Part shown: piece by piece, positions 1 through 10,489 of the stretch
Position numbering within the stretch: the first letter of the stretch is position 1
How the letters are laid out: each line of letters starts with the position of its first letter
Assembly (NCBI RefSeq): GCF_000621165.1
Contig: NZ_JHZA01000012.1
Location: 1 to 64,000 of the forward strand
Direction: 5' to 3'
Length of the DNA: 64,000 nucleotides
Origin: Enterovibrio calviensis DSM 14347
Lineage (GTDB): Bacteria > Pseudomonadota > Gammaproteobacteria > Enterobacterales > Vibrionaceae
Translations under genes and position numbers: made by a program
The notes under the pieces: generated by a model
The model's input: only the letters and a program-made list of their open reading frames with translations
The model's database searches: none
What the model was told of the DNA's origin: nothing

Positions 1-18
1 GGCTGTTAACCAAAATAG

Positions 19-120
19 TGGTCGGTGAAGAGGGATTCGATGGGACTTGCCGTCAAGCCCCCGACCCTCTGGTCCGCTTTTCATCAAAAGATGGATGCGC
101 TACCAACCTGCACTATTCAC
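19..120 (-). pseudogene. Degenerate tRNA-Pro copy (remnant A)
   Basis: On the minus strand this repeats long pieces of the intact tRNA-Pro at 164-240. The 3' acceptor and half of the T arm (19-40) are identical and include the encoded CCA. The T-stem/variable part (59-75) and the D-arm part are recognisable. About 17 extra bases sit in the T loop (41-57), and the anticodon arm is replaced by an unrelated hairpin-like stretch near 76-94. It cannot fold as a working tRNA. It looks like a decayed tandem duplicate; further copies may lie beyond the left edge of the window. Confidence 0.6.
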
Positions 121-163
121 ACCGCTTACTGAATTAACAGAGGTGGATGTCTACCAAAATAAG

Positions 164-240
<77 letters not shown>

Positions 241-270
241 ATCGTTTTGTGTTTCTTCGGAATACTTTCC

Positions 271-334
271 GAGGGTCACCCTCTGGTCCGCTATTCCCAA
301 GAGCCGGATGCGCCACAAACTTCGCTATTCACCG
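271..334 (-). pseudogene. Degenerate tRNA-Pro copy (remnant B)
   Basis: On the minus strand the 5' part resembles tRNA-Pro: CGGTGAATAGCG, then a D-arm-like GCGCAT and a shared GGACCAGAGGGT block. The anticodon arm is altered and lengthened. The 3' half (about 255-280) no longer pairs with the 5' acceptor strand, so the cloverleaf is broken. The 258 bases between this remnant and the next gene (335-592) hold no gene I can support. Confidence 0.5.
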
Positions 335-592
335 ACAATGCCCGCTGCGCTGTGCGCTGCGGAGGTGGCTTATATTACTCATCCTCAGCGTAGACTCAAG
401 TGTTTTATCACGTTTTTCATGCGTTACGGACTGATCGCTTAAAGGATCACCAAATACGGACAAATTGCGACCTTGGACACAGTTGATTTATCACGTTGCG
501 ATAACACGCCGTTCACTTGATCTGGATCATCGATGAATCCTTCACCAGTTGGCAACCTAGTATTAACTTTCATAGACATAGGAATCACAAAA

Positions 593-733
593 ATGGACTT
601 CTGGTTAGACCTACTTTTCGGAAACGCAATTGGCCTCTCCTCAATGATCGTCATTTTTGTTGCTGTTGGCATGATCATGTTCATGGGTGGTTTCTTTGTA
701 TATAAAGCGCTTCAAGCACCAGGAACACAGTAA
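593..733 (+). CDS. Small membrane protein, DUF3149 family
   Basis: This encodes a 46-residue peptide starting MDFWLDLLFG, with one strong transmembrane segment (about residues 13-36, rich in I, V, M, F and G) and a short polar tail ending QAPGTQ. The length, the WLDLLFGN start and the single helix match the DUF3149 family of small inner-membrane proteins of unknown function in Vibrionaceae. An upstream in-frame ATG at 533 exists, but the start at 593 has an AGGAA about 8 bases before it and matches family length. An intrinsic terminator follows. Confidence 0.75.
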   Translation: MDFWLDLLFGNAIGLSSMIVIFVAVGMIMFMGGFFVYKALQAPGTQ

Positions 734-760
734 GTTACCCTCTCTTTTGAAGTTATTACG

Positions 761-790
761 CCAGAGTCTTCTACCTGCTCTGGCTTTTTT
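761..790 (+). terminator. Rho-independent terminator after the DUF3149 gene
   Basis: CCAGAG at 761-766 pairs with CTCTGG at 778-783 and is followed by a run of seven T. Confidence 0.8.
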
Positions 791-909
791 TATTTCTCCC
801 CACCTTTGTGCCATTTTCCGCCATCAGGTTTTTCTGATTTTATGTTCTACGAGACCTAATCAAAAATTCCAATTATACTGCAGCAATGCTTCACCAATCC
901 GTAACGGCT

Positions 910-1494
910 ATGAACGGTAATAATGAGTCCGATATTTTTCGGGAAATGATGGCTGATGTCTCTCCTATCGACCACGATACGGTCGAAAGAACCAGCCACC
1001 CACACAAACCTTCTGACGCACAGTTGGCCCGTCAACTTGCCGCTCAGAAGCTGTCTGATGGCGATCCGCAGTACCTATCCCTTGATTACGCTAAGATGCT
1101 TAAGCCCGATGATGTCGTTGCTTATAAACGTGCAGGTGTTCAAGATGGCGTGTTCAGAAAGCTTCGTCTCGGTAAGTACGACATCCAAGCTCGTCTAGAT
1201 CTGCACAAATTCACGCTAAAAGATGCGCGTGAAGAAATTCTAAAGTTCTTAAAGCAATGCCAAAGAATGGACATTCGTACTGTGATCATCGTGCATGGGA
1301 AAGGCGAGCGATCAACCCCACAAGCGCAGATGAAAAGCTATGTCTGTCAGTGGCTTGAGCAGATCAGTGATGTTCAGTGTTTCCACTCAGCATTGCGCCA
1401 TCAAGGCGGTGCAGGTGCGGTTTATGTGCTGATTAAAAAGAGTCAGGAAAAGAAACTCGAAACACGCGAACGACATCTCCATCGTCGCGGTTAA
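910..1494 (+). CDS. smrA: Smr-domain protein SmrA (DNA endonuclease family)
   Basis: The protein has 194 residues. The C-terminal half is an Smr domain: a LDLH motif (RLDLHKFTLKDA) followed by the VHGKGERS glycine-rich loop, then HxAxxxxGGxGAVYVLIK. The N-terminal part (FREMMADVSPI) matches the SmrA/YdaL subgroup, which lacks the MutS core. Smr domains nick DNA or cleave RNA in characterised members. An in-frame ATG at 886 would add eight residues. The start at 910 is preferred because MNGNNESDIF aligns with the E. coli SmrA N-terminus, but neither start has a clear Shine-Dalgarno. The gene is monocistronic with terminators on both sides. Confidence 0.85.
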   Translation: MNGNNESDIFREMMADVSPIDHDTVERTSHPHKPSDAQLARQLAAQKLSDGDPQYLSLDYAKMLKPDDVVAYKRAGVQDGVFRKLRLGKYDIQARLDLHKFTLKDAREEILKFLKQCQRMDIRTVIIVHGKGERSTPQAQMKSYVCQWLEQISDVQCFHSALRHQGGAGAVYVLIKKSQEKKLETRERHLHRRG

Positions 1495-1516
1495 TGGGTT
1501 TTGCATTCAACAACGC

Positions 1517-1547
1517 ATAAAAAAAGGAGCGACTTTCGCTCCTTTTC
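1517..1547. terminator. Bidirectional terminator between smrA and the LysE gene
   Basis: An A-run is followed by GGAGCG-actttc-GCTCC and TTTT. It gives a hairpin with a T tract on either strand, between two convergent genes. Confidence 0.8.
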
Positions 1548-1605
1548 TCTTTCATTCCATCGCTACTCTCGCACTGTATTCACGCGCGCACGGTATTCAC
1601 ACCGC

Positions 1606-2220
1606 TTATTGCATAAATACCACACGTGCAGCCAGCCCGATCAACACCAATCCACAAAGCCTATCGATCAACAATGCATTGTTTTTGAGCTTGTCTAGCA
1701 TGCGGCTAGATGAAAGCACAAGAGCCACTATCGTGTACCACAAGCCATCAATCACAAATGGGGTTGCGACGATGATCGAGCGGCTGAGAGTATCAGTGCC
1801 AATCGACACAAATTGACTGAACAAGGCGAGAAAAAACAGCGCAAGCTTTGGATTAAGAACCGAGATCATTGCCCCGTCTCTTGCTGCTTCAAGCAAGGTG
1901 GTTTTTTCGCCTTTCTCCAATTTAGCGGCAACCCCACCCTTTGCTCGTAACGACTTGACCCCAAGCCATGCAAGATAAGCAGCTCCCGCATACGTGATAA
2001 AGGAAAATAAGGTAGGAGACTCTTTGAGCACAACGGCAAGCCCTAACAAAGTCAGCACCGCATAAAACCCCACGCCTAACGCATGCGCCCAAGCAGCAAC
2101 GATTCCGTGTAAGCGACCACCAGCAAGACTATGACGAACCATAACCACTAAACTAGGCCCGGGAGACATAGCGCCTAACATGCACACCAACACTAAACTC
2201 AGCCACACCGATACACTCAC
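1606..2220 (-). CDS. LysE/RhtB-family amino-acid exporter
   Basis: This is a 204-residue membrane protein with about six hydrophobic segments. The family signature GAMSPGPSLVVMVRHSLAGG lies near the N-terminus (residues 16-35), and a GAAYLAWLGVKSLR segment ends the third helix. LysE/RhtB proteins export amino acids or their derivatives; the substrate cannot be told from sequence. It is the last gene of a three-gene operon, overlapping the LprI-like gene by four bases. It ends at the bidirectional terminator near 1517-1547. Confidence 0.9.
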   Translation of the reverse strand: MSVSVWLSLVLVCMLGAMSPGPSLVVMVRHSLAGGRLHGIVAAWAHALGVGFYAVLTLLGLAVVLKESPTLFSFITYAGAAYLAWLGVKSLRAKGGVAAKLEKGEKTTLLEAARDGAMISVLNPKLALFFLALFSQFVSIGTDTLSRSIIVATPFVIDGLWYTIVALVLSSSRMLDKLKNNALLIDRLCGLVLIGLAARVVFMQ

Positions 2221-2636
2221 TGTGCATTCTCCTTAATACCCATCACGTCGTTCAACCTACCAACTTGTTCTTGCGTCAATTCAATCATGCAACTGAGATA
2301 CCCTTGACCACTTCCAGACCCTGATGCATAGCTGGCTTCCACCATTTTACATTGCGCCTCTCGCCACACGTTAAAACGAGTCACCATAAATTCCGCAGAT
2401 TTAACGGCGCTTGATATTGATGAAATTTCATCCAACTTGGTAAAATGTGCGTTCAATAACGTCACGGTTTTATCCAATTGCTTTTGAGCCAGTTGCCAAT
2501 GATTATCAAGACATGCTGTCACTTGAACATGATTCTCACTGGTTTTATGGCACGTCATAATAACGGAATCAGATGGCTGTGCCGTGGATGAAAAAGGTAA
2601 ACACGCCAGCATGAATAAAGGCAGCCTATTAACCAT
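2217..2636 (-). CDS. Secreted LprI-like (DUF1311) protein
   Basis: The protein has 139 residues with an N-terminal signal peptide (hydrophobic LPLFMLACLPF, cleavage likely after STA). The mature part carries regularly spaced cysteines and the pattern C...ACLDNHW...QKQLD...FNVWREAQCKMVEASYASGSGSG...CMIELTQEQVGRL, typical of the LprI/DUF1311 fold, some of whose members inhibit lysozyme. Two starts are possible: GTG at 2639, or ATG at 2636 with GGGGA in front. The ATG is preferred. Translation is coupled to ybaK, whose stop overlaps the start, and to the LysE gene. Its role in this operon is unknown. Confidence 0.7.
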   Translation of the reverse strand: MVNRLPLFMLACLPFSSTAQPSDSVIMTCHKTSENHVQVTACLDNHWQLAQKQLDKTVTLLNAHFTKLDEISSISSAVKSAEFMVTRFNVWREAQCKMVEASYASGSGSGQGYLSCMIELTQEQVGRLNDVMGIKENAQ

Positions 2637-3118
2637 CACTTCCCCTCTTTTCCGATAGCCGCCATTTTTCCTTGTGTTAACGCCAGTAAATTCGATGGCG
2701 ATAATTCAATTTCTAGCCCGCGTCGACCTGCACTCACGTAAATTGTGTCGAATTGCTGCGCACTCGTATCCAATAACGTTGGAAGCTTTTTTTTCTGCCC
2801 TAGAGGGCTGATACCACCCACCACATAACCCGTGGTTTTTTCTGCTATCTCTGGATTGGCCATTTCTGCTTTTTTTGCTCCTGCTGCTTTGGCGGCTGCT
2901 TTGAGGTCAAGCTGACCCGCAACGGGAACAATGGCGACGCCTAATTTCTTTGGATCACCATTCATGGCAAATAACAGTGTTTTAAACACGCGAGCAGGGT
3001 CTTGCCCTAGTACAGAAGCCGCTTCAAGTCCGAAGTGAGTGTTGCTCGGATCATGCTCATAACTATGAACATTAAATGGAATACCTGATTTTTCAGCAAG
3101 GGTGATAGCCGGTGTCAT
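2636..3118 (-). CDS. ybaK: Cys-tRNA(Pro)/Cys-tRNA(Cys) deacylase YbaK
   Basis: The protein has 160 residues and starts MTPAITLAEKSGIPF. It shows the YbaK/EbsC pattern: YEHDP near the start, GLEAASVLGQDPARVFKTLL, a conserved VAGQLDLKAAAKAAGAKKAEMA segment and the GGISPLGQKKKLP loop. YbaK is a trans-editing enzyme that hydrolyses cysteine mischarged on tRNA-Pro. Start codons further upstream (TTG at 3133, ATG at 3124) are open, but GAGAG lies 8 bases before the ATG at 3118 and MTPA matches E. coli YbaK. It is the first gene of the ybaK / LprI-like / LysE operon. Confidence 0.9.
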   Translation of the reverse strand: MTPAITLAEKSGIPFNVHSYEHDPSNTHFGLEAASVLGQDPARVFKTLLFAMNGDPKKLGVAIVPVAGQLDLKAAAKAAGAKKAEMANPEIAEKTTGYVVGGISPLGQKKKLPTLLDTSAQQFDTIYVSAGRRGLEIELSPSNLLALTQGKMAAIGKEGK

Positions 3119-3203
3119 ACTCATTTCTCTCAAGCATGGCTATGCAGCGTCATATATTGGGGGAGACGGCAAAGCCTTATCAATATCGTGTTGATAATGA
3201 CAT

Positions 3204-3232
3204 AAAAAAAGGCACTGTCACCAGTGCCTTTT
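3204..3232 (-). terminator. Terminator after the UshA-type nucleotidase gene
   Basis: GGCACT-gtcacc-AGTGCC is flanked by seven A on the plus strand, so the minus-strand transcript gets a T7 tail. A shorter T run also exists on the plus strand. Confidence 0.8.
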
Positions 3233-3284
3233 GATTTAGCGCGTGCTTGTTCTAGCGAAGGTTTTCGCTACAACTCACATGTCT

Positions 3285-4961
3285 TTAGTTATAAACAATA
3301 TCGCCATTTGGCTCATACTTGTTCACATCAATCGGTGAGTTCTTCTCAAGGAAGTCTTTCAGCACTTCTGCATCAACAAAACCGGTATTGACGTTGCCAG
3401 GGTGGTCAGCGATTTTTGGATAGCCGTCACCGCCGGCGGCGTTATAGCTTGGCACAGTGAAACGGTACATCTTGCTAGAATCAAGTGGCTCACCACCAAT
3501 GACGACATCGCTGACGCCTTCAGGCGTCACTGTCATAGCAATACCGTAAAACTGTGCGTAAGCGCCAGAATCTACAGGCTTCGTTGCTACCACATTCAAG
3601 TAATCAAGCACTTCAGCACCGGTCATGTCGGTGTAAGTCAGCATGTTCGCAAACGGCTGCACAGTCAGAACATCTTTATACGTTACGTCACCCGCTTCGA
3701 TGGAATCACGTACGCCACCCGAGTTCATTACCGCAAAATCCGCCTTCGCACGTTCTTTGTGCGCAGCAGCGATCATGCGGCCAAGGTTAGTTTGTTGGAA
3801 ACGAACCACGTTGCGATCGCCTTCCAGCTTGCCGTTAGTCTCAGCAATCTTAACGCTTAGCTTATCCTGACCTTTCTCTTGGTAAGGTTTCAGGAAGTCG
3901 TAAATCTCTTTATCTTTTGGAATTTCACTTTGGATAAAGACGCGTTTCTTCTCTCCGTTAACTTTGATTTTCTTCTTCAAGTTAACAGGGATAAGGTCAT
4001 AAGAAACTAGGTTCAATTCGCCGTTACGGAATTCGAAATCCGCCTTACCGACGTATTTACCCCACTCATGCGCCTGAACAATCCAAGTGCCATTTTGGCT
4101 ATCTGGCTTACACTCATCGCCCGGCTTGAACGATTTGCTGTACATGTTTGGACCTTCCATGCACACAGGTTCTTGTGAGTGACCACCCACAATCATGTCC
4201 AGTGAGCCATTATCGAGGTAACGAGCCAACGCCACATCACCCGGCGCATTCACACCGCGGTTACCATCTTCATAGTGACCCATGTGAGTCGTTGCAATGA
4301 TGATGTCAGGCTTTTCGGTGGCTTCAAGCTCCGCAATCAGCTTCTTCGCTTCTGCTTTCGGGTCACGGAAATCCAACTCACCGATAAACTCTGGGTTACC
4401 GATTTTCGCGGTGTCTTCGGTGGTTAAGCCAATAACAGCAATACGTAGACCGTTCTTTTCGAAAATCTCATACGCTTGGTATTTACGCTCGCCAGTGGCT
4501 TTGTCGTAGATGTTCGCCGACAGCATAGGGAAATCAGCCCATTGCATTTGCTTTTCTAGCACGTCTAGCGAGTTATCAAATTCGTGGTTGCCCAGTGCCA
4601 TTGCGTCATAACCAATCATGGTCATGCCTTTGAAATCTGGTTCTGCATCAAGCAAATCTGACTCTGGAACACCGGTGTTGATATCGCCACCAGAAAGAAG
4701 AAGTACAGATGAGCCTTGCGCTTCAGCTTCAGTACGCAGGTTATCGATCAGGGTTTTACGCGCCGCCATACCATATTCGCCATGGCGGTTATGCCAGAAA
4801 CGACCATGGTTGTCGTTAGTGTGAAGAATGGTGACGTTATAGGTGGTATCTGGTTGCCAACCCGGTACAACTTCCGTTGTTTCTGTGGTGGTTGAACAGC
4901 CAGCCAGAGAGGCCAGCAGTGCAGCGCTAATTGCTGCCTTGAGAGAAAGGCGATCCTTCAT
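3285..4961 (-). CDS. UshA-type 5'-nucleotidase / UDP-sugar hydrolase, lipoprotein form
   Basis: The protein has 558 residues. The N-terminal metallophosphatase domain has HTNDNHGRF, GGDINTG and GNHEFD metal-binding motifs plus THMGHYED and GGHSQEP. The C-terminal 5'-nucleotidase domain has MNSGGVRDSIEAG and a substrate-loop YNAAGGDGYPK. The N-terminus is a lipoprotein signal (SLAGCSTTT, cysteine at about residue 22), unlike the soluble periplasmic E. coli UshA. This agrees with NutA of Vibrio, a membrane-anchored enzyme that removes phosphate from external nucleotides so the nucleoside can be taken up. A terminator follows, and an inverted repeat lies upstream at 5028-5060. Confidence 0.92.
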   Translation of the reverse strand: MKDRLSLKAAISAALLASLAGCSTTTETTEVVPGWQPDTTYNVTILHTNDNHGRFWHNRHGEYGMAARKTLIDNLRTEAEAQGSSVLLLSGGDINTGVPESDLLDAEPDFKGMTMIGYDAMALGNHEFDNSLDVLEKQMQWADFPMLSANIYDKATGERKYQAYEIFEKNGLRIAVIGLTTEDTAKIGNPEFIGELDFRDPKAEAKKLIAELEATEKPDIIIATTHMGHYEDGNRGVNAPGDVALARYLDNGSLDMIVGGHSQEPVCMEGPNMYSKSFKPGDECKPDSQNGTWIVQAHEWGKYVGKADFEFRNGELNLVSYDLIPVNLKKKIKVNGEKKRVFIQSEIPKDKEIYDFLKPYQEKGQDKLSVKIAETNGKLEGDRNVVRFQQTNLGRMIAAAHKERAKADFAVMNSGGVRDSIEAGDVTYKDVLTVQPFANMLTYTDMTGAEVLDYLNVVATKPVDSGAYAQFYGIAMTVTPEGVSDVVIGGEPLDSSKMYRFTVPSYNAAGGDGYPKIADHPGNVNTGFVDAEVLKDFLEKNSPIDVNKYEPNGDIVYN

Positions 4962-5027
4962 GGGTGTTACCTATATTTATTGAGAACGAGGAAGTTGGCG
5001 CTAAGTCCAGCTTCTATGATGATTGAA

Positions 5028-5060
5028 TTAGACTTTTTTCATCTTCACGAAACAGTCTAA
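5028..5060. repeat. Inverted repeat upstream of the nucleotidase gene
   Basis: TTAGACT at 5028-5034 and AGTCTAA at 5054-5060 are separated by 19 bases, about 70-100 bases before the nucleotidase start. It could be an operator or a leader hairpin; no regulator is recognised. Confidence 0.35.
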
Positions 5061-5114
5061 ATATATCCATCCACCATCACATTCTTCTTTCAATAAACTG
5101 CCGCCCAGATCACT

Positions 5115-5162
5115 GAAAAACACCCCATTGGTAGACATCTTGTACCGATAATGGGGTGTTTT
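5115..5162 (-). terminator. Long-stem terminator after the NhaC-family gene
   Basis: AAACACCCCATT pairs with AATGGGGTGTTT, enclosing a second small stem GGTA/TACC. On the minus strand a T5 tract follows, seven bases downstream of the NhaC-family stop codon. Confidence 0.8.
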
Positions 5163-5168
5163 AGGCGG

Positions 5169-6524
5169 TTATTTCACCGAGTGTTGCCCCTGCGATCTCG
5201 CAATCGCAAACGCTGCGGCTATCGCAAGAAGGAAGCAGTAATATGACTGGCCCACCACTGACAACGGTGACAATTCGAAAATAGAGCCCAGCAGCAGTGC
5301 TTGTGCACCGTAAGGCAATACGCCTTGAACGACACAAGAGAAAATATCCAACAAGCTGGCACTACGCTTGGGTGCAACATCATGCTGTGTTGACAGTTCT
5401 TTAGCCACGCCACCTGCCACAATGATGGCGACCGTATTGTTTGCCGTGCAAAGGTTGGTCAAGCTGACAAGCAATGCAATACCTGCTTCGCTGGCACGTG
5501 GAGACCCTTTTTCCGCCGCTTTGTCTGCTCGCGACATGATCAGCTTGCTGAGTTTTTCGGTGACAAAAGCAAGGCCACCCTGCTGGCGCATTAGCTCGGC
5601 CAAACCACCAATGAGTAACGACAACAGGAATATTTCCTGCATGTTGCCGAAACCTGCGTATATGTCCTGACTAAAGGTCATCACGCTGTAGCCTTCCGTT
5701 TGTGCCAAACCCACAATACCCGCGAATACGATGCCAATCGTCAGTACCACGAACACATTAACGCCATAAACCGCCAACGCCAAAATCGTCAGATACGGTA
5801 ATACCGCCAACCAATCAATGCTGCCCGACACTGGTGCTTGGGTGACTTCATTAGCAAAGAAGAAGATAACCAATGCCACCATGGCTGCAGGAACCGCAAT
5901 TTTCACGTTCTCGCGGAATTTATCTTTCATCTGACACCCTTGCGAGCGGGTCGCGGCAATGGTGGTATCAGAAATGATCGAAAGGTTGTCGCCAAACATA
6001 GCGCCACTCAACACCACACCCGCCATCAAGGCTGCATCCATACCTGTGCTGTCGGCGATACCGAGTGCCACAGGCGCTACCGCAGCAATGGTGCCCATTG
6101 ACGTACCCATCGATGTCGCGATAAATGCCGAAATCAAAAACAGGCCCGGCAAAATGAAGCTTGAAGGGAGTACCGCTAGGCCAAGGTTAACCGTTGCATC
6201 CACGCCGCCCGTCGCTTTAGCGACTGCAGAGAAAGCACCAGCCAAGAGATAAATCAGACACATTGCCGTGATATCACGGTGTGATACGCCTTCAATGAAC
6301 TGGCCAATCGCAGTGTTTAACTTATCTTTGCTCATCAATACCGCCAGCATAATTGCTGGTAGTACGGCAATTGGCGCTGGAAGTTGGTAAAAAGCGAATT
6401 CGATATTTTGGGTAGAAAAGTATACGCCAGTGCCAATAAACAGGCACAAGAACAGTCCGAGTGGCAACAATGCCAACGCTGAAGGAGTAATGTCTGATTG
6501 CTTCTGTGTCATGTCAGGTTGCAT
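5169..6524 (-). CDS. NhaC-family transporter, probable methionine uptake (MetT-like)
   Basis: This protein of about 450 residues has roughly ten to twelve membrane segments and NhaC-family features: GTSMGTIAAVAPVALG, AMFGDNLSIISDTTIAATRSQGC and SLTNLCTANNTVAIIVAGG. The family is annotated as Na+/H+ antiporters, but one branch (MetT) is predicted to import methionine. Two tandem MetJ boxes at 6580-6595, just upstream, favour that reading; this is inference, not seen in the protein itself. The start is uncertain: GTG 6566, ATG 6524 and ATG 6512 are all open and none has a good Shine-Dalgarno. A strong terminator follows. Confidence 0.8.
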   Translation of the reverse strand: MQPDMTQKQSDITPSALALLPLGLFLCLFIGTGVYFSTQNIEFAFYQLPAPIAVLPAIMLAVLMSKDKLNTAIGQFIEGVSHRDITAMCLIYLLAGAFSAVAKATGGVDATVNLGLAVLPSSFILPGLFLISAFIATSMGTSMGTIAAVAPVALGIADSTGMDAALMAGVVLSGAMFGDNLSIISDTTIAATRSQGCQMKDKFRENVKIAVPAAMVALVIFFFANEVTQAPVSGSIDWLAVLPYLTILALAVYGVNVFVVLTIGIVFAGIVGLAQTEGYSVMTFSQDIYAGFGNMQEIFLLSLLIGGLAELMRQQGGLAFVTEKLSKLIMSRADKAAEKGSPRASEAGIALLVSLTNLCTANNTVAIIVAGGVAKELSTQHDVAPKRSASLLDIFSCVVQGVLPYGAQALLLGSIFELSPLSVVGQSYYCFLLAIAAAFAIARSQGQHSVK

Positions 6525-6579
6525 ATTTTTTGTGAGATTGAACGCAGAGTAAAAGGAAACGTCCACTCCGTCAACAAAT

Positions 6580-6595
6580 AGACGTCTAAACGTCT
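6580..6595 (-). promoter_or_regulatory. Tandem MetJ boxes (methionine repressor operator)
   Basis: AGACGTCT (6580-6587) is directly followed by AAACGTCT (6588-6595). MetJ binds tandem 8-bp boxes with consensus AGACGTCT, so these match 8/8 and 7/8. They lie just before the start region of the NhaC-family gene on the minus strand. Confidence 0.75.
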
Positions 6596-6705
6596 AAGCA
6601 TTTGTATTTTCCCTTCATCCGCTCGGTCCCGCCAGTAGTGTTTTTATCGATACATTAACAATTCATCTTTATTTGAAACAAAATCAAATAATCACTTCTT
6701 TCACC

Positions 6706-6732
6706 TAAAGCATATCCCCTGCCAGTCGATAC
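6706..6732 (+). promoter_or_regulatory. Sigma-28 (FliA) type promoter for the chemoreceptor
   Basis: TAAA at 6706-6709, a 15-base spacer and GTCGATAC at 6725-6732 compare with the flagellar sigma consensus TAAA-N15-GCCGATAA (6 of 8 in the second element). It lies about 85 bases before the chemoreceptor ATG, as expected for a chemotaxis gene in the flagellar regulon. Confidence 0.6.
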
Positions 6733-6817
6733 AGTATTCCATACCGACAATAAGAAGATTGAAAGGCCATTTGCCTTTTACTTGATTTCCCGATCGCGCT
6801 GCAAGGAACAAAACAAG

Positions 6818-8692
6818 ATGACACTTACGCTCAAGCAAAAACTCACAGGCACCTGCCTCATAGCCGTGGTTGCTATGGCAACCATACTGTCAATATTGGC
6901 GGGTAATCAGCTATCGACTCAAACGCAACAAAGCCTTGAGTATCGTGTTAAAAGCATGTCAGAAGTGGCTAAAGTCGGATTTTCTGACTGGCTCGATGCG
7001 CACGCTACAGCCATGCAGGGCTATGTTCAAACCATGCCACATGGTGATGAGGTCAACGCGTTAGAAATGCTGCAAGTATCGGGTAAATTCGCAATGACCT
7101 TCTACGCGAAAACCGATGGCACACTGGCGCTATCGAACGGCGCAAGTGTAGACATTGACCCTCGCCAACGCCCTTGGTTTATTAAAGCGATCAAAGAAAA
7201 CAAAACGATCAGCACCGAACCTTATCGTGATGCACTTACTGGCGAAACCATGGTAACCATTGCGATGCCAACTTACGTTAATGGCGAGCTTGATGGTGTG
7301 CTAGGCGGCGATATAAGTCTTCGCAAAGTGGTCAACGATTTGTCTCAATTCCATTTCGGAAAGAATGCATTTGGTATGTTGTTTAGCGATCAAGGGACGC
7401 TCATTGCACATAAGAACCCATCGTTGAACGGACAACCTGTTACCCAATACAACTCTGCACTTAACCTTCCAACGGTACGCCAAGCATTCCAAGACAGTGA
7501 CCTCGTATTCTCTTCACTCAATGGCAGCGAAAAAGCCTACTTCTTTACTCAGTTACCGTCCGCGAAGTGGTTTATTGGTATTGAGTTAGACATGGACACT
7601 GAACTGGCAGCGCATGATAGCGCGGTAGCAACACTCATTATGACGAGTCTTGCCGTTGCATTAGTGGTGCTCGCTCTGTCGGTATGGCTGGTCAATGTGT
7701 TGTTCCGAGACCTAAGCCGAGTGGCTGATGCAATGGCTGAAATTGCCAGTGGTGATGCCGACTTAACACAGCGTTTGACCCCTCACAGTAACGATGAAGT
7801 TGGCCAACTTGCCCTCAACTTCAATACATTTGTGGCCAACATGCACAACATGGTTTCTCAGCTAAAAAGCGTGGGTGAAGCATTGTCGGAACAAGCCAAT
7901 CATGCCGCTGATCAAGCGGGTGTCCGCAGTGCGCGCATTCGCACCCAGCAAGATGAGATCAATATGGTCGCCACGGCAATCAACCAGATGGTGGCAGCAA
8001 CACAAGAAATCGCGGGTAGCGCTGAAAATACGGCCAAGCTTTCGCAAGATGCCGTTGGTTCATCAGAATCTGGTGCTTCTCAGGTGGAACAAAGCCAACA
8101 ATCAATCGGCAATTTATCCGTCGAAGTTGAATCTGCGACCTCTGTGATTGCAGAGCTTCAATCTCACACGCAAAGTATCAACTCTATCTTGTCGACCATT
8201 CAGGACATTGCTGAGCAAACCAATTTGCTGGCGCTGAATGCTGCCATTGAAGCAGCACGAGCGGGTGAGCAAGGGCGAGGCTTTGCTGTTGTAGCAGATG
8301 AAGTTCGTGTACTGAGCCAGCGCACACATGATTCAACGCGTGAAATTCAATCCACCATTGAAACGCTACAAAACACCACGCGATCAGCGGTCACTATTAT
8401 GGAAGGCAGCCGTCATCTCGCGACCACCAGCGTGGAAGATGCAAACAATGCAACTGATAGCTTGTCGCAAATCACTGCGTCGGTTTCTACCATCAGTGAC
8501 ATGGCGACACAAATCGCCTCAGCAGCAGAAGAGCAGTCACTTGTTACGCTAGAAATCACGCGCAATACTGAAGCGGTGCGCAATGCGTCTGATGAACTGG
8601 CGCAAGAAGCCAACGATGCATCACAGCAAGCCAGTGAGCTCTCGCACCTATCTAAACAGCTAAATACTGAGATCTCTCGCTTCCAGCTCTAA
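6818..8692 (+). CDS. Methyl-accepting chemotaxis protein with Cache sensor
   Basis: The protein has 624 residues. Order: transmembrane helix 1 (about 7-28), a periplasmic double-Cache sensor (about 30-270) with [14 protein letters not shown] and the [16 protein letters not shown] repeat, transmembrane helix 2 (about 270-295), HAMP (about 296-350), then the long coiled-coil signalling domain with the hairpin tip [20 protein letters not shown] and [10 protein letters not shown]. The tip contacts CheA/CheW. Cache sensors of this type often bind amino acids or other small molecules; the ligand is not readable here. The start at 6818 has AAGGA 10 bases upstream, and the TTG at 6782 is less likely. 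A sigma-28-like promoter precedes it and a bidirectional terminator follows. Confidence 0.93.
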   Translation: MTLTLKQKLTGTCLIAVVAMATILSILAGNQLSTQTQQSLEYRVKSMSEVAKVGFSDWLDAHATAMQGYVQTMPHGDEVNALEMLQVSGKFAMTFYAKTDGTLALSNGASVDIDPRQRPWFIKAIKENKTISTEPYRDALTGETMVTIAMPTYVNGELDGVLGGDISLRKVVNDLSQFHFGKNAFGMLFSDQGTLIAHKNPSLNGQPVTQYNSALNLPTVRQAFQDSDLVFSSLNGSEKAYFFTQLPSAKWFIGIELDMDTELAAHDSAVATLIMTSLAVALVVLALSVWLVNVLFRDLSRVADAMAEIASGDADLTQRLTPHSNDEVGQLALNFNTFVANMHNMVSQLKSVGEALSEQANHAADQAGVRSARIRTQQDEINMVATAINQMVAATQEIAGSAENTAKLSQDAVGSSESGASQVEQSQQSIGNLSVEVESATSVIAELQSHTQSINSILSTIQDIAEQTNLLALNAAIEAARAGEQGRGFAVVADEVRVLSQRTHDSTREIQSTIETLQNTTRSAVTIMEGSRHLATTSVEDANNATDSLSQITASVSTISDMATQIASAAEEQSLVTLEITRNTEAVRNASDELAQEANDASQQASELSHLSKQLNTEISRFQL

Positions 8693-8717
8693 GACCTGCT
8701 AGAAATCGGTTAGATAA

Positions 8718-8744
8718 CAAAAAGCCGGCATCAGCCGGCTTTTT
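8718..8744. terminator. Bidirectional terminator between the chemoreceptor gene and kdsA
   Basis: AAAAAGCCGGC-atca-GCCGGCTTTTT gives a strong hairpin with T tracts on both strands, between convergent genes. Confidence 0.85.
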
Positions 8745-8809
8745 CATTTCTTCGTTTCACCTTATTATTGCTAACAAAGCTAATTGCTAACAAGGCGTCA
8801 CCGTTTTGC

Positions 8810-10487
<1,678 letters not shown>

Positions 10488-10489
10488 TA

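Noticed and set aside
3402-3860. 152-codon plus-strand ORF opposite the nucleotidase gene
   Set aside because: Antisense shadow of a clearly coding, full-length gene; no ribosome-binding site or recognisable motif.
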